The translations under genes were made by a program, and so were the position numbers. Positions 16,011 through 25,292 of a DNA stretch of 42,641 nt are shown piece by piece. Source of the stretch: a bacterium (GTDB lineage Bacteria > Vulcanimicrobiota > Vulcanimicrobiia > Eremiobacterales > Eremiobacteraceae); the NCBI GenBank assembly GCA_902812405.1, contig CADDZI010000017.1, forward strand, positions 1-42,641, written 5' to 3'. The notes beneath the pieces are model-generated. The model saw only the letters and a list, made by a program, of their open reading frames with translations, was not told the origin of the DNA and did not search any database. Within the stretch, counting starts at the first letter, position 1. Each line of letters opens with the position of its first letter.

Positions 16011-17460
16011 CTTGTGCCCGATACACCGGACGCAGCGGCCCCAGCACGTCGTTGAACATGATCGAGAAAATCATGAGGCCGCGTCGGCGGCTCAACGCGT
16101 AACCCGAAATCGTCGAGACATGCCAAATGTACCCGTCCTTGGCGCGCACGCGGCCGGCGGCATCCGTGCCGTGCAGATGGCGGCGCACGGTTCCCTCGAT
16201 GCCGGCGCGCGCCAGCGAGGTGACGTACGCGCAGCCGCCGGCGCGCCGGGCTTCCCAGCGCAAGATCGTGACCAGGTCGCGCGGTGTGATGCGGTCCCCC
16301 TGTGAGAGGCCGGACCCGTCACCATTGTCGATACTGGCGGGATCCAGACCCAGCCAGCCGATGAAGCGCCGCTCGGCGGCGGCCCCGCCATCAAACGACC
16401 CGCGCTGGCCGAACGCGGCAACGGGCAGCATCTTGAAGAGGTGCTCAGCGATGAAGTTGTCGCTGGGCGGCATCATCCGCCGGACAAGGTCGATGAGCGG
16501 CACTGAATCGTGTGTCCATACGACCATCGCGCCCGGATAGCGCACCGCAAGGGGCGCCGGCAGGGGCCGCTGATCCTCCACGTCGCGCACGCCGTTGTCC
16601 GGCACGGGGCCGACGGCCGCACCGCCCACTGTCACCCCGGCGTCTGCAAGCATCTCGGACAACACGGCCGCCGTCTGGTCGGTTGTGCTGTCAACGGCAC
16701 AGTGCAACGTCACGGGTTGTGCATCCATGGGGAGATGGCCGACAACGTCGATGGCTGTGCTTCCCGGAGATCGGAAGCAATCGGCATCCGCCGCGCCCTT
16801 GGGAGGACTGGTCACGCCAACCGAGGTGACCGTCATCTCTCCCGGGTCGCGTTCCAAGGTTGCCCGCAACGGATCGCCGCTGCGGACGCCGGGCCTCACG
16901 GTGACCGCCACAGTCCCTTCGTCAATCGCCAGGGCTTCGATTGGCGGCTGGTAATAGTATGGCATGTCGTCCCAAGCCCAGCCGCCGCCGTAGCGCTGGT
17001 CATCCCAGATCGACGTGTCCGCCAGGACGGTGCCCGAGACTTTCGTGATGGCCGCCGAACGGACGGCCGCAACCGCTTGGGCGAGATCCGCCCGGGTCAA
17101 CACTGGGTCCCCGCCACCCACGAGAATCAGGTCTCCCTGCAGCACGCCACCATTCACAGAGCCGCGGGCCACCAGCGTCGTCCGAAAACGAAAATCGCTT
17201 CCCAGGTACGCCAACGCGGCGGCTGCATCGAGCAGCTTGAAGTTTGATGCCGGTGCAAACTCGCCATCGGCGTTGCGCTGCACGAGAATGCGGCCGGTCG
17301 CCGCATCTTCGACTACCACGCCCAGGCGGGCGCCGCGCGCTGCGCGGCTCTGCGCGACGCGCTCCACGACTGCTTGGAGAATGCGGGCGTCGCGGGCTGT
17401 GGGCCGGGGAGTGGCAGGCGCAGGACACAGAGTCAGCGCCAGACCGAGCGCCAAAAGCAT
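15976..17460 (-). CDS. dacB: D-alanyl-D-alanine carboxypeptidase/endopeptidase, PBP4 family (S13)
   Basis: DacB-type proteins trim peptidoglycan peptides in the periplasm. The 494-residue protein has a signal peptide (MLLALGLALTLCPAPATP). The catalytic S-x-x-K motif is at residues 72-75 (ASNFKLL) and the SDN motif at 333-335 (PPSDNFIAEHLFK). The third motif reads K441-D-G443 instead of the usual KTG, followed by WHVSTISGY. The extra inserted domain between motifs one and two is present, as usual in the S13 family. The ATG at 17460 is preceded by a GC-rich hairpin in the 71-bp gap to the receptor gene. The KDG change may alter activity, although lysine and glycine are kept. Confidence 0.93.
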   Translation of the reverse strand: MLLALGLALTLCPAPATPRPTARDARILQAVVERVAQSRAARGARLGVVVEDAATGRILVQRNADGEFAPASNFKLLDAAAALAYLGSDFRFRTTLVARGSVNGGVLQGDLILVGGGDPVLTRADLAQAVAAVRSAAITKVSGTVLADTSIWDDQRYGGGWAWDDMPYYYQPPIEALAIDEGTVAVTVRPGVRSGDPLRATLERDPGEMTVTSVGVTSPPKGAADADCFRSPGSTAIDVVGHLPMDAQPVTLHCAVDSTTDQTAAVLSEMLADAGVTVGGAAVGPVPDNGVRDVEDQRPLPAPLAVRYPGAMVVWTHDSVPLIDLVRRMMPPSDNFIAEHLFKMLPVAAFGQRGSFDGGAAAERRFIGWLGLDPASIDNGDGSGLSQGDRITPRDLVTILRWEARRAGGCAYVTSLARAGIEGTVRRHLHGTDAAGRVRAKDGYIWHVSTISGYALSRRRGLMIFSIMFNDVLGPLRPVYRAQDAIIKAIVDLP

Positions 17461-17477
17461 CAGGCAGGTCTATCCAG

Positions 17478-17510
17478 GTGTGGGGCCGCCAGAAACCGGC
17501 AGCCCCACAC
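17478..17510 (-). terminator. GC-rich hairpin between the TonB-receptor gene and dacB
   Basis: GTGTGGGGC (17478-17486) pairs with GCCCCACAC (17502-17510); the stem can be extended by three more pairs after a mismatch. It sits between the end of the receptor gene and the start of dacB. There is no U tract, so it may reduce read-through, stabilise the upstream mRNA, or act as a factor-dependent terminator. Confidence 0.45.
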
Positions 17511-17531
17511 GATGGCCCAGTGCCGGCTCAT

Positions 17532-20369
17532 TTAGAAGCGGCGCCCGAAGAAGAACTCGTAGAGGCGTGCGTCTTGCGAGACTTTCTGGTTTATCCACGT
17601 ACAGCTGGGAACCCCCGGCTGTCCGAGTCCGATGCAACCCGCTGGCGAGCCGGGCACATGGACTCCGGAGAGAGGGCCATTGTATGGGAAACAACCCGTT
17701 CCGGCTCCATCGACAACGCACGGCAAGGTACCCTGCAGGTTGTTGGTGAGGTTGCTACCTCGGATGCCAACAATGTAGTTCCCGTTGGGGCCGAAGCTCT
17801 TCGAGATCGTCGTGTTGAGAATGAAGTATCCTGGCCCTTTGCCTTCCGGTTGGGCGATCTGGGTCCCCTGACTATTGAGAACGGCAATGTTGTAGAAACC
17901 ATCAAACTCGTAATACAAGAGGGGAATGATGTGAAAGCCGCTGCTGTGCAGATCGGCGAGGAATGTACCACCGAAGAGGGGGACAAAGCTCTGCCGGACG
18001 TACACGCCCTCATTGACCAAATTGGACGGCAATGGGAAGTTGTAGTAACTGATATTTCCCGATGTTGCCGTGGTCCAGTAGTTGTCGTAGGAACCCGAAA
18101 TCCAAAATGCGGCCCCCGTCGGCCTTGGGTCATCATGGTTGAGGCCGAATTCGACACCGAACGCCCGTATCTTCAGGCCGTTGGTCGGCACATCTTCCTT
18201 CGAGTAGATCGGGTCTCCATTTGGGTCGTACCCGATGATGGGGTTATACTCCTCGAAGTAATTGTCGGTGTGGCGCAGCCACGGCCCGATCCGCAGGGAA
18301 GTCGTCGCATCAAACTGGTGCTCCCACATGAGGTCGGCACTGTGGTTGATCTGGGGTGCGACAGCAGCACCGGGTTGTAAAGGATTGTAGAAGGTCGGGG
18401 TTGTGTGATTGCCGCTGATGCGCCAGACAAACTCCGTCCCGATGAAACTCTGCGTGTCGCCCCATGAATAGCGGATGACGTCGTTCGGGCCGGCGCGGTA
18501 GGTTCCGGCAAATGTCGGCGCCCACGCCCCGACGGAGATGGAACCGTGGGAGCCCGTAAAACTGCCCGACGCAGGAATGGTCGGTAGGCCGTACCATTCG
18601 CGCTGGTAGCGGACCCCGGGCTCCAGGGTGAACCGTCCGGCATTGATCGAGCTCTGGACGTAGATGTAGGGGATATGTGTCGGTATATCGGTGAGGGCAC
18701 CGTAGTATGCCATACCCGGCCAGCGGCCGGTGTTCGGGTTGATGGAAGCAAGATTGAAGACCCCGCGATAATTTTGATCGTATTCCTGGCCCACCCCGGC
18801 TTTAAGCGAGAAGTGCGAGTTGGGCGTCGTCGTGTAATCAAGCCCGGCCAGGTACATGCGGGAGTTGCGGTCCTGGTAGTAATCTCCCGTGTCGTGGGTG
18901 CAGATATAACCCGAGCCGACCGGTACCGGCGTATTCGGCTGATACGGCAAAGGCGGGCAGCCCGACTGTAGCGGCGATTCCGGGAAACCCGGATTGTTCG
19001 GATCGGTCAGCACCTGATCGAACAAGTACTGGTTGAAGTTTTCCGCCAGTCGCAGCGAGAGACTGGAGTTTTGCCCCAGGATGTGGTTCCACTGTAACTT
19101 GCCCAATCCGCCGTAGTGCTTCGTATAGACGCCACCGCCGTTAGGCAGTGCAGCAAAGTACAAGCCTGCCGGGCAAGGCTGGCCGTTAGGGGCAATGCCG
19201 CCTTGACCGTAGTCACCGTTGGCATTGGTGGGATCGGGCTGGTAACCTTGACAGGGTTGCATTTCGAGCAGGGGTGAACCCGGCTGGGCGCGCCACAGCA
19301 GGTAGTCGTTGCTTTGGTCGTAGAGGCTGTTCTCCAGCATGAACTGGACATCGTTACCGGGGTTGGGTTTATAGTGGAAGTTGGTGACGACGTCTCGCGT
19401 CATGACGGGCCCGGCGTTGGTCGAACTGACACCGGATGGACCATACACCAGGTTGATGTACGTGTTTTCTCCGTAGTTGTATTCGTTTTCCGAATTGACC
19501 CCGCCGAAGCCCAGGTAGTACGAGAACCGGTTATCCGGTGTCGCGCCGCCGTATTCCAGCGTCAACTTATGGTTGAACTCGGGACTTGTCATGCCGAAGA
19601 CCGCCTGGCCGAAGGGCGGATACGTTCCCACCTTGACGACCGAGTTGATGACGCCCGTTCCGTTGGCTGCGGCACCTGCATAGAGCCCGCCGGTGTACAC
19701 CTCGAGGTTGGCGATCCCGATGTTCGAGAGGTTGGTGGTGAAGAAGCCGGTGATGCGCTCGGCGATCGGTATGCCGTCAAACTCGTAGCCGTTGTCGGTA
19801 TCCTGGCCGCCTCGAATGGAGGGCTCGGCAGGGAACCCGCCGCCAATCGGTACGAGGCCTGGAACGGTCGCCGTGTACTCGTACAGCGTCTTTTGGAGAA
19901 AATCTCCGCCCATCGCCGCGGTGAGATGTTGGCCTGTGACGTTGTAGACGTCGGCGCCTGTATGCGGTTGCACGAGGTTCGACGACGTGGCCACGACGGG
20001 TACTTTGGCCAGCGTACGGACGGCAGGCAACAGGCGCTCGTCCACCACGTTCGTCTCGTCTTGGTAGACCGTTACGCCCTGCGCGACTGCCGTCTCGTAG
20101 CCGTCCAGGGAGAAGGTCAGGATGTAGGTATCCGGAATCAGTTGCTGCAAGGAGTAAAAGCCGGCACTGTTGGTGTATGCGGTTGCCGTTCCCGACGGTG
20201 CGCTGGCGCTCACTTTCACGCCCGCCAGCGGCGCCCCCGACTGGGCGTCCCTTACGGTTCCGGTGACCGTACCGGTCGTACCGGCCTGCGCCGGCATCCC
20301 GCACCAGAGGCCTAGCCCAAAGAGAAGACCGATCGCCGCCACCACGCGGCAGACACGCAATGCACCCAT
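17532..20369 (-). CDS. TonB-dependent receptor with carboxypeptidase-regulatory-like domain
   Basis: This is a 945-residue outer-membrane receptor. It has a signal peptide cleaved probably after AQA near residue 29, then a CarboxypepD_reg-like beta-sandwich (about 32-115; GTVRDAQSGAPLAGVKV, FYSLQQLIPDTYILTFSLDGYE). A plug domain follows (about 125-245; PSIRGGQDTDNGYEFDGIP, LEVYTGGLYAG). The rest is a large beta-barrel rich in aromatic and asparagine residues, ending with the C-terminal phenylalanine of an outer-membrane barrel (YEFFFGRRF). The substrate cannot be inferred; such receptors take up siderophores, vitamins or glycans. A ribosome-binding site (AAAGGGAG) lies eight bases before the ATG. 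It is divergent from lysA. Confidence 0.92.
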   Translation of the reverse strand: MGALRVCRVVAAIGLLFGLGLWCGMPAQAGTTGTVTGTVRDAQSGAPLAGVKVSASAPSGTATAYTNSAGFYSLQQLIPDTYILTFSLDGYETAVAQGVTVYQDETNVVDERLLPAVRTLAKVPVVATSSNLVQPHTGADVYNVTGQHLTAAMGGDFLQKTLYEYTATVPGLVPIGGGFPAEPSIRGGQDTDNGYEFDGIPIAERITGFFTTNLSNIGIANLEVYTGGLYAGAAANGTGVINSVVKVGTYPPFGQAVFGMTSPEFNHKLTLEYGGATPDNRFSYYLGFGGVNSENEYNYGENTYINLVYGPSGVSSTNAGPVMTRDVVTNFHYKPNPGNDVQFMLENSLYDQSNDYLLWRAQPGSPLLEMQPCQGYQPDPTNANGDYGQGGIAPNGQPCPAGLYFAALPNGGGVYTKHYGGLGKLQWNHILGQNSSLSLRLAENFNQYLFDQVLTDPNNPGFPESPLQSGCPPLPYQPNTPVPVGSGYICTHDTGDYYQDRNSRMYLAGLDYTTTPNSHFSLKAGVGQEYDQNYRGVFNLASINPNTGRWPGMAYYGALTDIPTHIPYIYVQSSINAGRFTLEPGVRYQREWYGLPTIPASGSFTGSHGSISVGAWAPTFAGTYRAGPNDVIRYSWGDTQSFIGTEFVWRISGNHTTPTFYNPLQPGAAVAPQINHSADLMWEHQFDATTSLRIGPWLRHTDNYFEEYNPIIGYDPNGDPIYSKEDVPTNGLKIRAFGVEFGLNHDDPRPTGAAFWISGSYDNYWTTATSGNISYYNFPLPSNLVNEGVYVRQSFVPLFGGTFLADLHSSGFHIIPLLYYEFDGFYNIAVLNSQGTQIAQPEGKGPGYFILNTTISKSFGPNGNYIVGIRGSNLTNNLQGTLPCVVDGAGTGCFPYNGPLSGVHVPGSPAGCIGLGQPGVPSCTWINQKVSQDARLYEFFFGRRF

Positions 20370-20566
20370 GACACACTCCCTTTGCCCTACAAAGCGGCCC
20401 TGCGCCTACCCATTCAAGGCCCGCAGTGGCCCCGCACTTCTGCATCGCCGTGGTGGACCCTGTCGGTTGTCGGCAATCGAACCGAAGACGGCAAGACCGG
20501 CCGGCATGCTTGGGGAAGCCGGACTTGGGGACAAGACCATAATGACGCAATGCCTTCGAAACTCGG

Positions 20567-21829
20567 GTGAGCCTTTTGTCCGTCTCTGACAAGGCGCTCT
20601 CGCAGGCTGCGCGACGTTTTGGCACTCCCCTCCTAGTCCTCGACGAGCACCGTCTGCGACGGGACATGCGCGCCATGCGCCAGGCTTTTTCCACCTCGCA
20701 CTGGCAGTGTCGGGTTTTCTATGCTGCGAAAGCCTTGGCTCTGAAAACTGTCGCCCGCATTGCTCACGAGGAGGGACTGGGCTTTGACGCCTGCTCGGAG
20801 GGAGAATTGCGGACGGCGTTGGAGGGCGGAGTACCGGCCGACGCGTGCTTGCTGCATGGCTGTGCAAAAACGGCGACGGAGCTGGAACTCGCGGCGCGCG
20901 CGGGGATTGCTTACGTTGTTGTCGACAACGAGTCCGAAATCGATGCCTTGGCGCGGGCGGCGAGAAGCGCATCTGCGGGGTCGCGACGGATCCCGGTTCT
21001 GGTGCGCGTCAACCCGGCGATCCCGGCTCCAACCCAGGCTCACCTGCAGACCGCAGCGCCGGAATCCAAGTTTGGATTCCCCATCACCGACGGCTCAGCG
21101 CGGCGCGCAGTACGCCGCGTTGCCTCTGAGGCGGTCCTTGAATTTTCCGGCTTACATTGCCATATCGGATCGCAAATTGCCGACCTGGATGCCTACGTGG
21201 CGGCAACCGCCGAAGTGGCGGCGTTGGTCCGAGTCCTCGCGGACGAGGACAGACTGCAGTGCCACGCGCTAAACCTGGGAGGGGGCCTGGCCGTGTACCC
21301 GGACAGCGCCGTATCGCCGACCCCCGCGGCGTGGGCCGAGGTCTTGTTCAACGCCCTTGAGCGCCACCTTGCAGGTTACGAACCCCGGCCATGCGTTTTC
21401 GTCGAACCCGGCCGATCGGTTGTCGCACGCTCGGGCTCGACCCTGTACACGATTTGCGTTCGCAAGCAGCTTGCCGACGGCAGCCGGGCGCTGATCGTGG
21501 ACGGTGGTCTCTCCGACAATCCACGACCCGCTCTCTACGATGCCTGCTATACGGTCAGTGTGCTGGAACGCGCCGGTGAAGCACCGGATGGGAGGTATAC
21601 AGTCTTCGGCCGGCACTGCGAAACTGATCTGCTCTTTGCCGATGTTCCCCTGCCCAATCCGCGACCCGGCGACATCCTGCGCGTCCACGACACCGGAGCC
21701 TACACCTACAGCATGGCCAGCAATTACAACCGCTTTCCGCGACCCGCCGTCGTGCTCGTTGACGGCGAGGAAGCCCGGCTCATCGCCCGCCGGGAGACGG
21801 TCGAGAGGGTTTTGGAGCTGGACGTCTGA
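20567..21829 (+). CDS. lysA: Diaminopimelate decarboxylase LysA
   Basis: LysA removes CO2 from meso-diaminopimelate to make lysine, using pyridoxal phosphate. The 420-residue protein has the fold-type III motifs: the PLP lysine K55 in VFYAAKALALK, HCHIGSQI, LNLGGGLAV, EPGRSVV, and the second active-site segment GRHCETDLL and TGAYTYSMASNYN. The conserved stretch reads GRHCETD instead of the usual GPxCESxD, so a related carboxylic amino-acid decarboxylase is possible, though the length and all domains fit LysA. The start is GTG at 20567; the ribosome-binding site is weak. It is divergent from the receptor gene, with a 197-bp gap in which I see no recognisable riboswitch. Confidence 0.85.
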   Translation: MSLLSVSDKALSQAARRFGTPLLVLDEHRLRRDMRAMRQAFSTSHWQCRVFYAAKALALKTVARIAHEEGLGFDACSEGELRTALEGGVPADACLLHGCAKTATELELAARAGIAYVVVDNESEIDALARAARSASAGSRRIPVLVRVNPAIPAPTQAHLQTAAPESKFGFPITDGSARRAVRRVASEAVLEFSGLHCHIGSQIADLDAYVAATAEVAALVRVLADEDRLQCHALNLGGGLAVYPDSAVSPTPAAWAEVLFNALERHLAGYEPRPCVFVEPGRSVVARSGSTLYTICVRKQLADGSRALIVDGGLSDNPRPALYDACYTVSVLERAGEAPDGRYTVFGRHCETDLLFADVPLPNPRPGDILRVHDTGAYTYSMASNYNRFPRPAVVLVDGEEARLIARRETVERVLELDV

Positions 21830-21855
21830 GGCCGCGCACCTGGCTCGCCTTCGGC

Positions 21856-22025
21856 GGTAGCGATCGCGCGCTTGTGCGAGAAGCGTCGCTGTTCTCCAGT
21901 CGCGGTCGCGCTTGCGCAACCGCAAGTAGCGGTCGGCTTTAGCCGACCGTCGCGCTTGTGCTCCCGAAAGTAGCGGTCGGCTTTAGCCGAGCGTCGCGCT
22001 TGCGCGCCCAAGGGCGACCGCCACA
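21856..22025. repeat. Cluster of four dispersed palindromic repeats downstream of rimP
   Basis: Four related units fill the gap between the lysA and rimP ends. They start at about 21857 (GTAGCGATCGCGCGCTTG), 21898 (CGCGGTCGCGCTTGCGC), 21926 and 21970 (both GTAGCGGTCGGCTTTAGCCG). The last two are near-identical copies 44 bp apart with a GGC-TTTA-GCC core instead of the CGCGCTTGCGCG core. All are the same element type as at 14546-14753. The gap is convergent, so they could also act as bidirectional hairpins at transcript ends. Confidence 0.8.
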
Positions 22026-22026
22026 G

Positions 22027-22530
22027 TCATGGACGATGCTTGCGTTCCAAGTCCCAGCGCGGGTCGTAGTAGAGTGTCGCACGCTTGATCGCCGCATAAG
22101 GAATGGGCGTCGGGCCGGCGTACCGGTCGCGTATCACCACCGCGTTGTCGTCGCTTTCCTCGATCGCGCCGAGGAACTCCGTTCGATTCCTGATCCGCAG
22201 CGTCGTAATGACGCGAACCATGCGGTTGCGAAAGCGCCGGTAGTGCTCCGGCCTCACAAGAGGCCGTTCGACCCCCGCTGAGGAAACCTCGAGCGTAAAC
22301 AGCGGAACCGGCGGCGGCAGCGCCTCGATGCGGCGCTCGACGTAACGTGAAACCGCCTCGCAGAGATTGGCGTCCACGCCGCCTTCCCGGTCGATGACCA
22401 GGCTGATGACAAACGCGTCTCGTTCGCGGCGCACGGTGCAGCGCAACAGTTCGATATCCGCAAACGCGGGTGCGTCCGTCAGGCCGCGACAGATGGTCTC
22501 TAGCTGCCTTTGCACTGAGACCCCCGTCAT
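22027..22530 (-). CDS. rimP: Ribosome maturation factor RimP
   Basis: RimP binds the 30S subunit early in assembly. The 167-residue protein begins MTGVSVQRQLETICRGL and has the N-terminal alpha/beta domain (ELLRCTVRRERDAFVISLVIDREGGVDANLCEAVSRYVE, in pieces), the LEVSSAGVERPL motif, and the C-terminal SH3-like domain (RMVRVITTL, EFLGAIEESDDNAVVIRD). It starts with an ATG whose last bases form the stop of pxpA (ATGA). It lies 7.5 kb away from nusA, its usual neighbour. The length and motifs are normal, so there is no sign of decay. Confidence 0.93.
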   Translation of the reverse strand: MTGVSVQRQLETICRGLTDAPAFADIELLRCTVRRERDAFVISLVIDREGGVDANLCEAVSRYVERRIEALPPPVPLFTLEVSSAGVERPLVRPEHYRRFRNRMVRVITTLRIRNRTEFLGAIEESDDNAVVIRDRYAGPTPIPYAAIKRATLYYDPRWDLERKHRP

Positions 22531-23330
22531 ACAAGATTCTCCAGGTGCGTGAGGCGGACGCCTGCGGTCTCCAAGCGAGCGCGGACGGCCGCCGCAATCG
22601 CAGAGGCCTTGGGTGAGTCGCCATGGATGCAGAGCGTCTGTGCGCGCAGGGCGACGTCTGTTCCGGCGGATGTTTGCACCCGTCCCTCGAGAACGATGCG
22701 ACACGCCTGCCGGGCCGCCTCCTCGGGGTCGAGAATAAGCGCGCCCGGAAGATTGCGCGAGCGCAGGGTGCCATCCGGTTCGTACCTGCGGTCGCAGAAG
22801 GCTTCGTCGGCCGCCCGCAGGCCGTGGCGCCGCGCCGCTTCGGTCAAGCGCGAGCCCGCCAGGCCGACCAAGATGAGGGATCGGTCGAAGCCGGCAATCG
22901 TCGCCGCGATGCTATCCGCCAACGCCGCGTCACCTGCCGCATCGTTGTAGAGCGCCCCGTGAGGCTTGACGTGGGTCACGACAAGCCCACGAACGCGCGC
23001 CAGCGCCGAGAACGCGCCCAGCTGGTAGAGCAGGACATCGCGAAGCGTGCCGGGTGTAAGACGCACCGAACGCCGGCCGAAATGTTCCCGGTCGGGGTAG
23101 GAGGGGTGTGCACCCACCGCCACCCCAAACTTTTTGGCGGCGTCCATCGCGGCGGCCATCGTTGACGGAGAACCGGCATGGACGCCGCATGCAATGTTGG
23201 CTGAGGTGATGTAGCGCATCAAGATCTCGTTGCTCTGCTCAGCCTGCTCACCCTGTCCGGCCGCACCCTCCCCGAGATCGGCATTCAGGTCGATAGCCAT
23301 CTCCATCGGGAAAAGTGGGGTTGCCGTCAT
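22527..23330 (-). CDS. pxpA: 5-oxoprolinase subunit PxpA (LamB/YcsF family)
   Basis: PxpA works with PxpB and PxpC to hydrolyse 5-oxoproline (pyroglutamate) to glutamate with ATP. The 267-residue protein has the family motifs IDLNADLGEG at the N-terminus, ANIACGVHAGSP, GVAVGAHPSYPDREHFGRR, HVKPHGALYNDAAGD, EAFCDRRYEPDGTLRSR and CIHGDSPKA. It overlaps the upstream pxpBC gene (ATGA) and the downstream rimP gene (ATGA), so all three should be translated from one message. Length and motifs are complete. Confidence 0.95.
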   Translation of the reverse strand: MTATPLFPMEMAIDLNADLGEGAAGQGEQAEQSNEILMRYITSANIACGVHAGSPSTMAAAMDAAKKFGVAVGAHPSYPDREHFGRRSVRLTPGTLRDVLLYQLGAFSALARVRGLVVTHVKPHGALYNDAAGDAALADSIAATIAGFDRSLILVGLAGSRLTEAARRHGLRAADEAFCDRRYEPDGTLRSRNLPGALILDPEEAARQACRIVLEGRVQTSAGTDVALRAQTLCIHGDSPKASAIAAAVRARLETAGVRLTHLENLV

Positions 23331-25042
23331 GCCGGCACCTCGGCAAGTGGAGCATTCGCATCGCGCATGACCTCGGCCAGCGCGTGGGAAGCCTGCGCCA
23401 GCGTGACCTGCCGAAACGTCACCTCATCGCCGGTCCGCAGCTGACCGCAGCGCGGCAGGTCTGCGCTGATGACGACGAAGGGTACTGCGTAGCCGCCCGT
23501 CGTTTGGTGCTCCGCCAGCAAGATGATCGGCAAACCCTCGCTCGTCATCTGGACGCACCCGGCAGACATTCCTGTCGACAGCACGCTGAAGGCCTCGCCT
23601 CCAGGCAGCGGTTGCCCTTCCAGGCGCACTCCTTGCCGGTTTCCCACGGGCGAAACTTTGAACGTTTGCGCAGTCAGCCTGCCCATAACATCGGTGCTGG
23701 ACACACTCCCCGGCATCCAGGGCATGCCGGGAACAACCCGCAAGCCAACGCGATGCGTCCATTTCGGACGCAATGTTTCGGAAAACTGCCGAAGCACCAC
23801 GGCCTTCGGACTTGCCGGCTCCGGTCTGACCTTGCATAAGCGATCACCACGCCGCAAACTGCGGCCTTCGAAGCCCCCGAACGCACACCCCACATCGGTG
23901 CTGCAGCTACCCAGTATCGGCGGCACCGCAAACCCGCCCCGCACGGCGACATAGGATCGTGCGCCGCACTGCGCCGGCCCTATCCGAACCACGGAATCGC
24001 GCGGCGCCACATGCGACCGCCACAAGGCTTTGGGCACGCCATCCACCGTGAGGTCTGCAGCGGCCCCGGTCACGGCAACTACCAGGTCGGTGAGCGCGCG
24101 GAAGGCGCACCCGGTCAGCGTTACCTCCAAAACAGCCGTACTCTGCGGATTGCCGACGAGACGGTTGGCGACCCGGCCGCTGAACCAATCGGCCCAGCCG
24201 GCCGGGGAAACGCCCATGACTCCGACATGCCGCCTCCCGTTATCCTGGACCGTTGTGAGAATACCGGGCTCCAGCATCTCGATAGCCAGCTCCGCACTCG
24301 GGATGCTCGACTCTCTGAATCCCCGCACCCTGTGAGCCGCCCCACCAGCTTCAACTGGTTTCTCCGGCCGGGCGCCGGCCGGATGAAAGTGCACGCGCTG
24401 GCCCGGCTGCAAGAGACATGGCGGGTTGCGCAAGGGATCGAAGATCTGCGTGTTTGTCCGTCCCAGGATACGCCAGCCGCCGGGCGTGGCGCGGGGATAG
24501 ATGCCGGCCTGGCCGGCTGCAATGGCCACACTACCCGCCGGCACGCGGGCCCGCGGCGAGGGCAGGCGGGGAACAAACAAGCGCGGGGGCACGCCGATGA
24601 GATACGGAAAGCCGGCCGTGAAACCCAAGAACGCAACCGTGTACTCGCCGGAACAAAAGAGAGCGATAACCTGGTCGCGCGCCAGGCCGGTGTGTTCAGC
24701 GATCGTGTCGAGGTCGAGCCCCTTGTCGGGAGAGAAGTCAACAGCAATCTGCATCACAGGGGCTTCTGGCAGCTGAACGGGGTGCTCGTCTTCCAGGGCA
24801 CCCCGCATGGTCGCCATGACCGTAGCCAGAGGCACGGTTGCGGGATCGAAGCGCACCATAACCGAGGCGTAGGCGGGCACGATGTCCAGCACCGTATCCC
24901 CAAGAAGCTGCTGCAGGCGGGCGTGCAGCGACCAGACGCGCTTCTGCACCGACCGGCCAAAGGCGTCGCCCAGCACAGCGGTCACGGCCGCGTCGCCGAT
25001 GGGTTGAATGCGTGCAGGTGTGCGTGCAATGCGTTGAGCCAC
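23327..25042 (-). CDS. 5-oxoprolinase PxpB-PxpC fusion protein (KipI-KipA)
   Basis: This 571-residue protein fuses two subunits that are usually separate. Residues 1-235 match the PxpB/KipI half (VMVRFDP, FLGFTAGFPYL at 138-148, RLPSPRARVPAGSVAIAAGQAGIYP in pieces, TPGGWRILGRT). Residues from about 252 match PxpC/KipA (IEMLEPGILTTVQDNGR, SPAGWADWFSGRVANRLVG, AVTGA, SSTDVMGRL, SAGCVQMTSEGLPIILLAEHQTTGGYAVP, in pieces). The link between them is a short hydrophilic stretch. It starts with GTG at 25042 with GAGGAG upstream. It is the first gene of an operon ending in rimP. Such fusions are known in other bacteria. Confidence 0.93.
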   Translation of the reverse strand: MAQRIARTPARIQPIGDAAVTAVLGDAFGRSVQKRVWSLHARLQQLLGDTVLDIVPAYASVMVRFDPATVPLATVMATMRGALEDEHPVQLPEAPVMQIAVDFSPDKGLDLDTIAEHTGLARDQVIALFCSGEYTVAFLGFTAGFPYLIGVPPRLFVPRLPSPRARVPAGSVAIAAGQAGIYPRATPGGWRILGRTNTQIFDPLRNPPCLLQPGQRVHFHPAGARPEKPVEAGGAAHRVRGFRESSIPSAELAIEMLEPGILTTVQDNGRRHVGVMGVSPAGWADWFSGRVANRLVGNPQSTAVLEVTLTGCAFRALTDLVVAVTGAAADLTVDGVPKALWRSHVAPRDSVVRIGPAQCGARSYVAVRGGFAVPPILGSCSTDVGCAFGGFEGRSLRRGDRLCKVRPEPASPKAVVLRQFSETLRPKWTHRVGLRVVPGMPWMPGSVSSTDVMGRLTAQTFKVSPVGNRQGVRLEGQPLPGGEAFSVLSTGMSAGCVQMTSEGLPIILLAEHQTTGGYAVPFVVISADLPRCGQLRTGDEVTFRQVTLAQASHALAEVMRDANAPLAEVPA

Positions 25043-25292
25043 AGTAGCCGGAACTCCTCAGGTGTGGTCCGTTCGTACCCTGCCCCTCTTGTTGACACCC
25101 CCACACAGCCCGCGACGCGTCGCACAGACGCCACGCGTGCCCCGCGGTCGACCAGTCAGCCTCGACTTTTTTGGCACGACGCTCGGGCGGCTGGTCGCAG
25201 GCCGTCAGGCCGCCGGGGCGCAACCTCCTCCTCTGGATTGCTTGGGCGCCGTCCAGCTCGGCCGAGGCGCACATGCGGGGGTTCACCGATCT

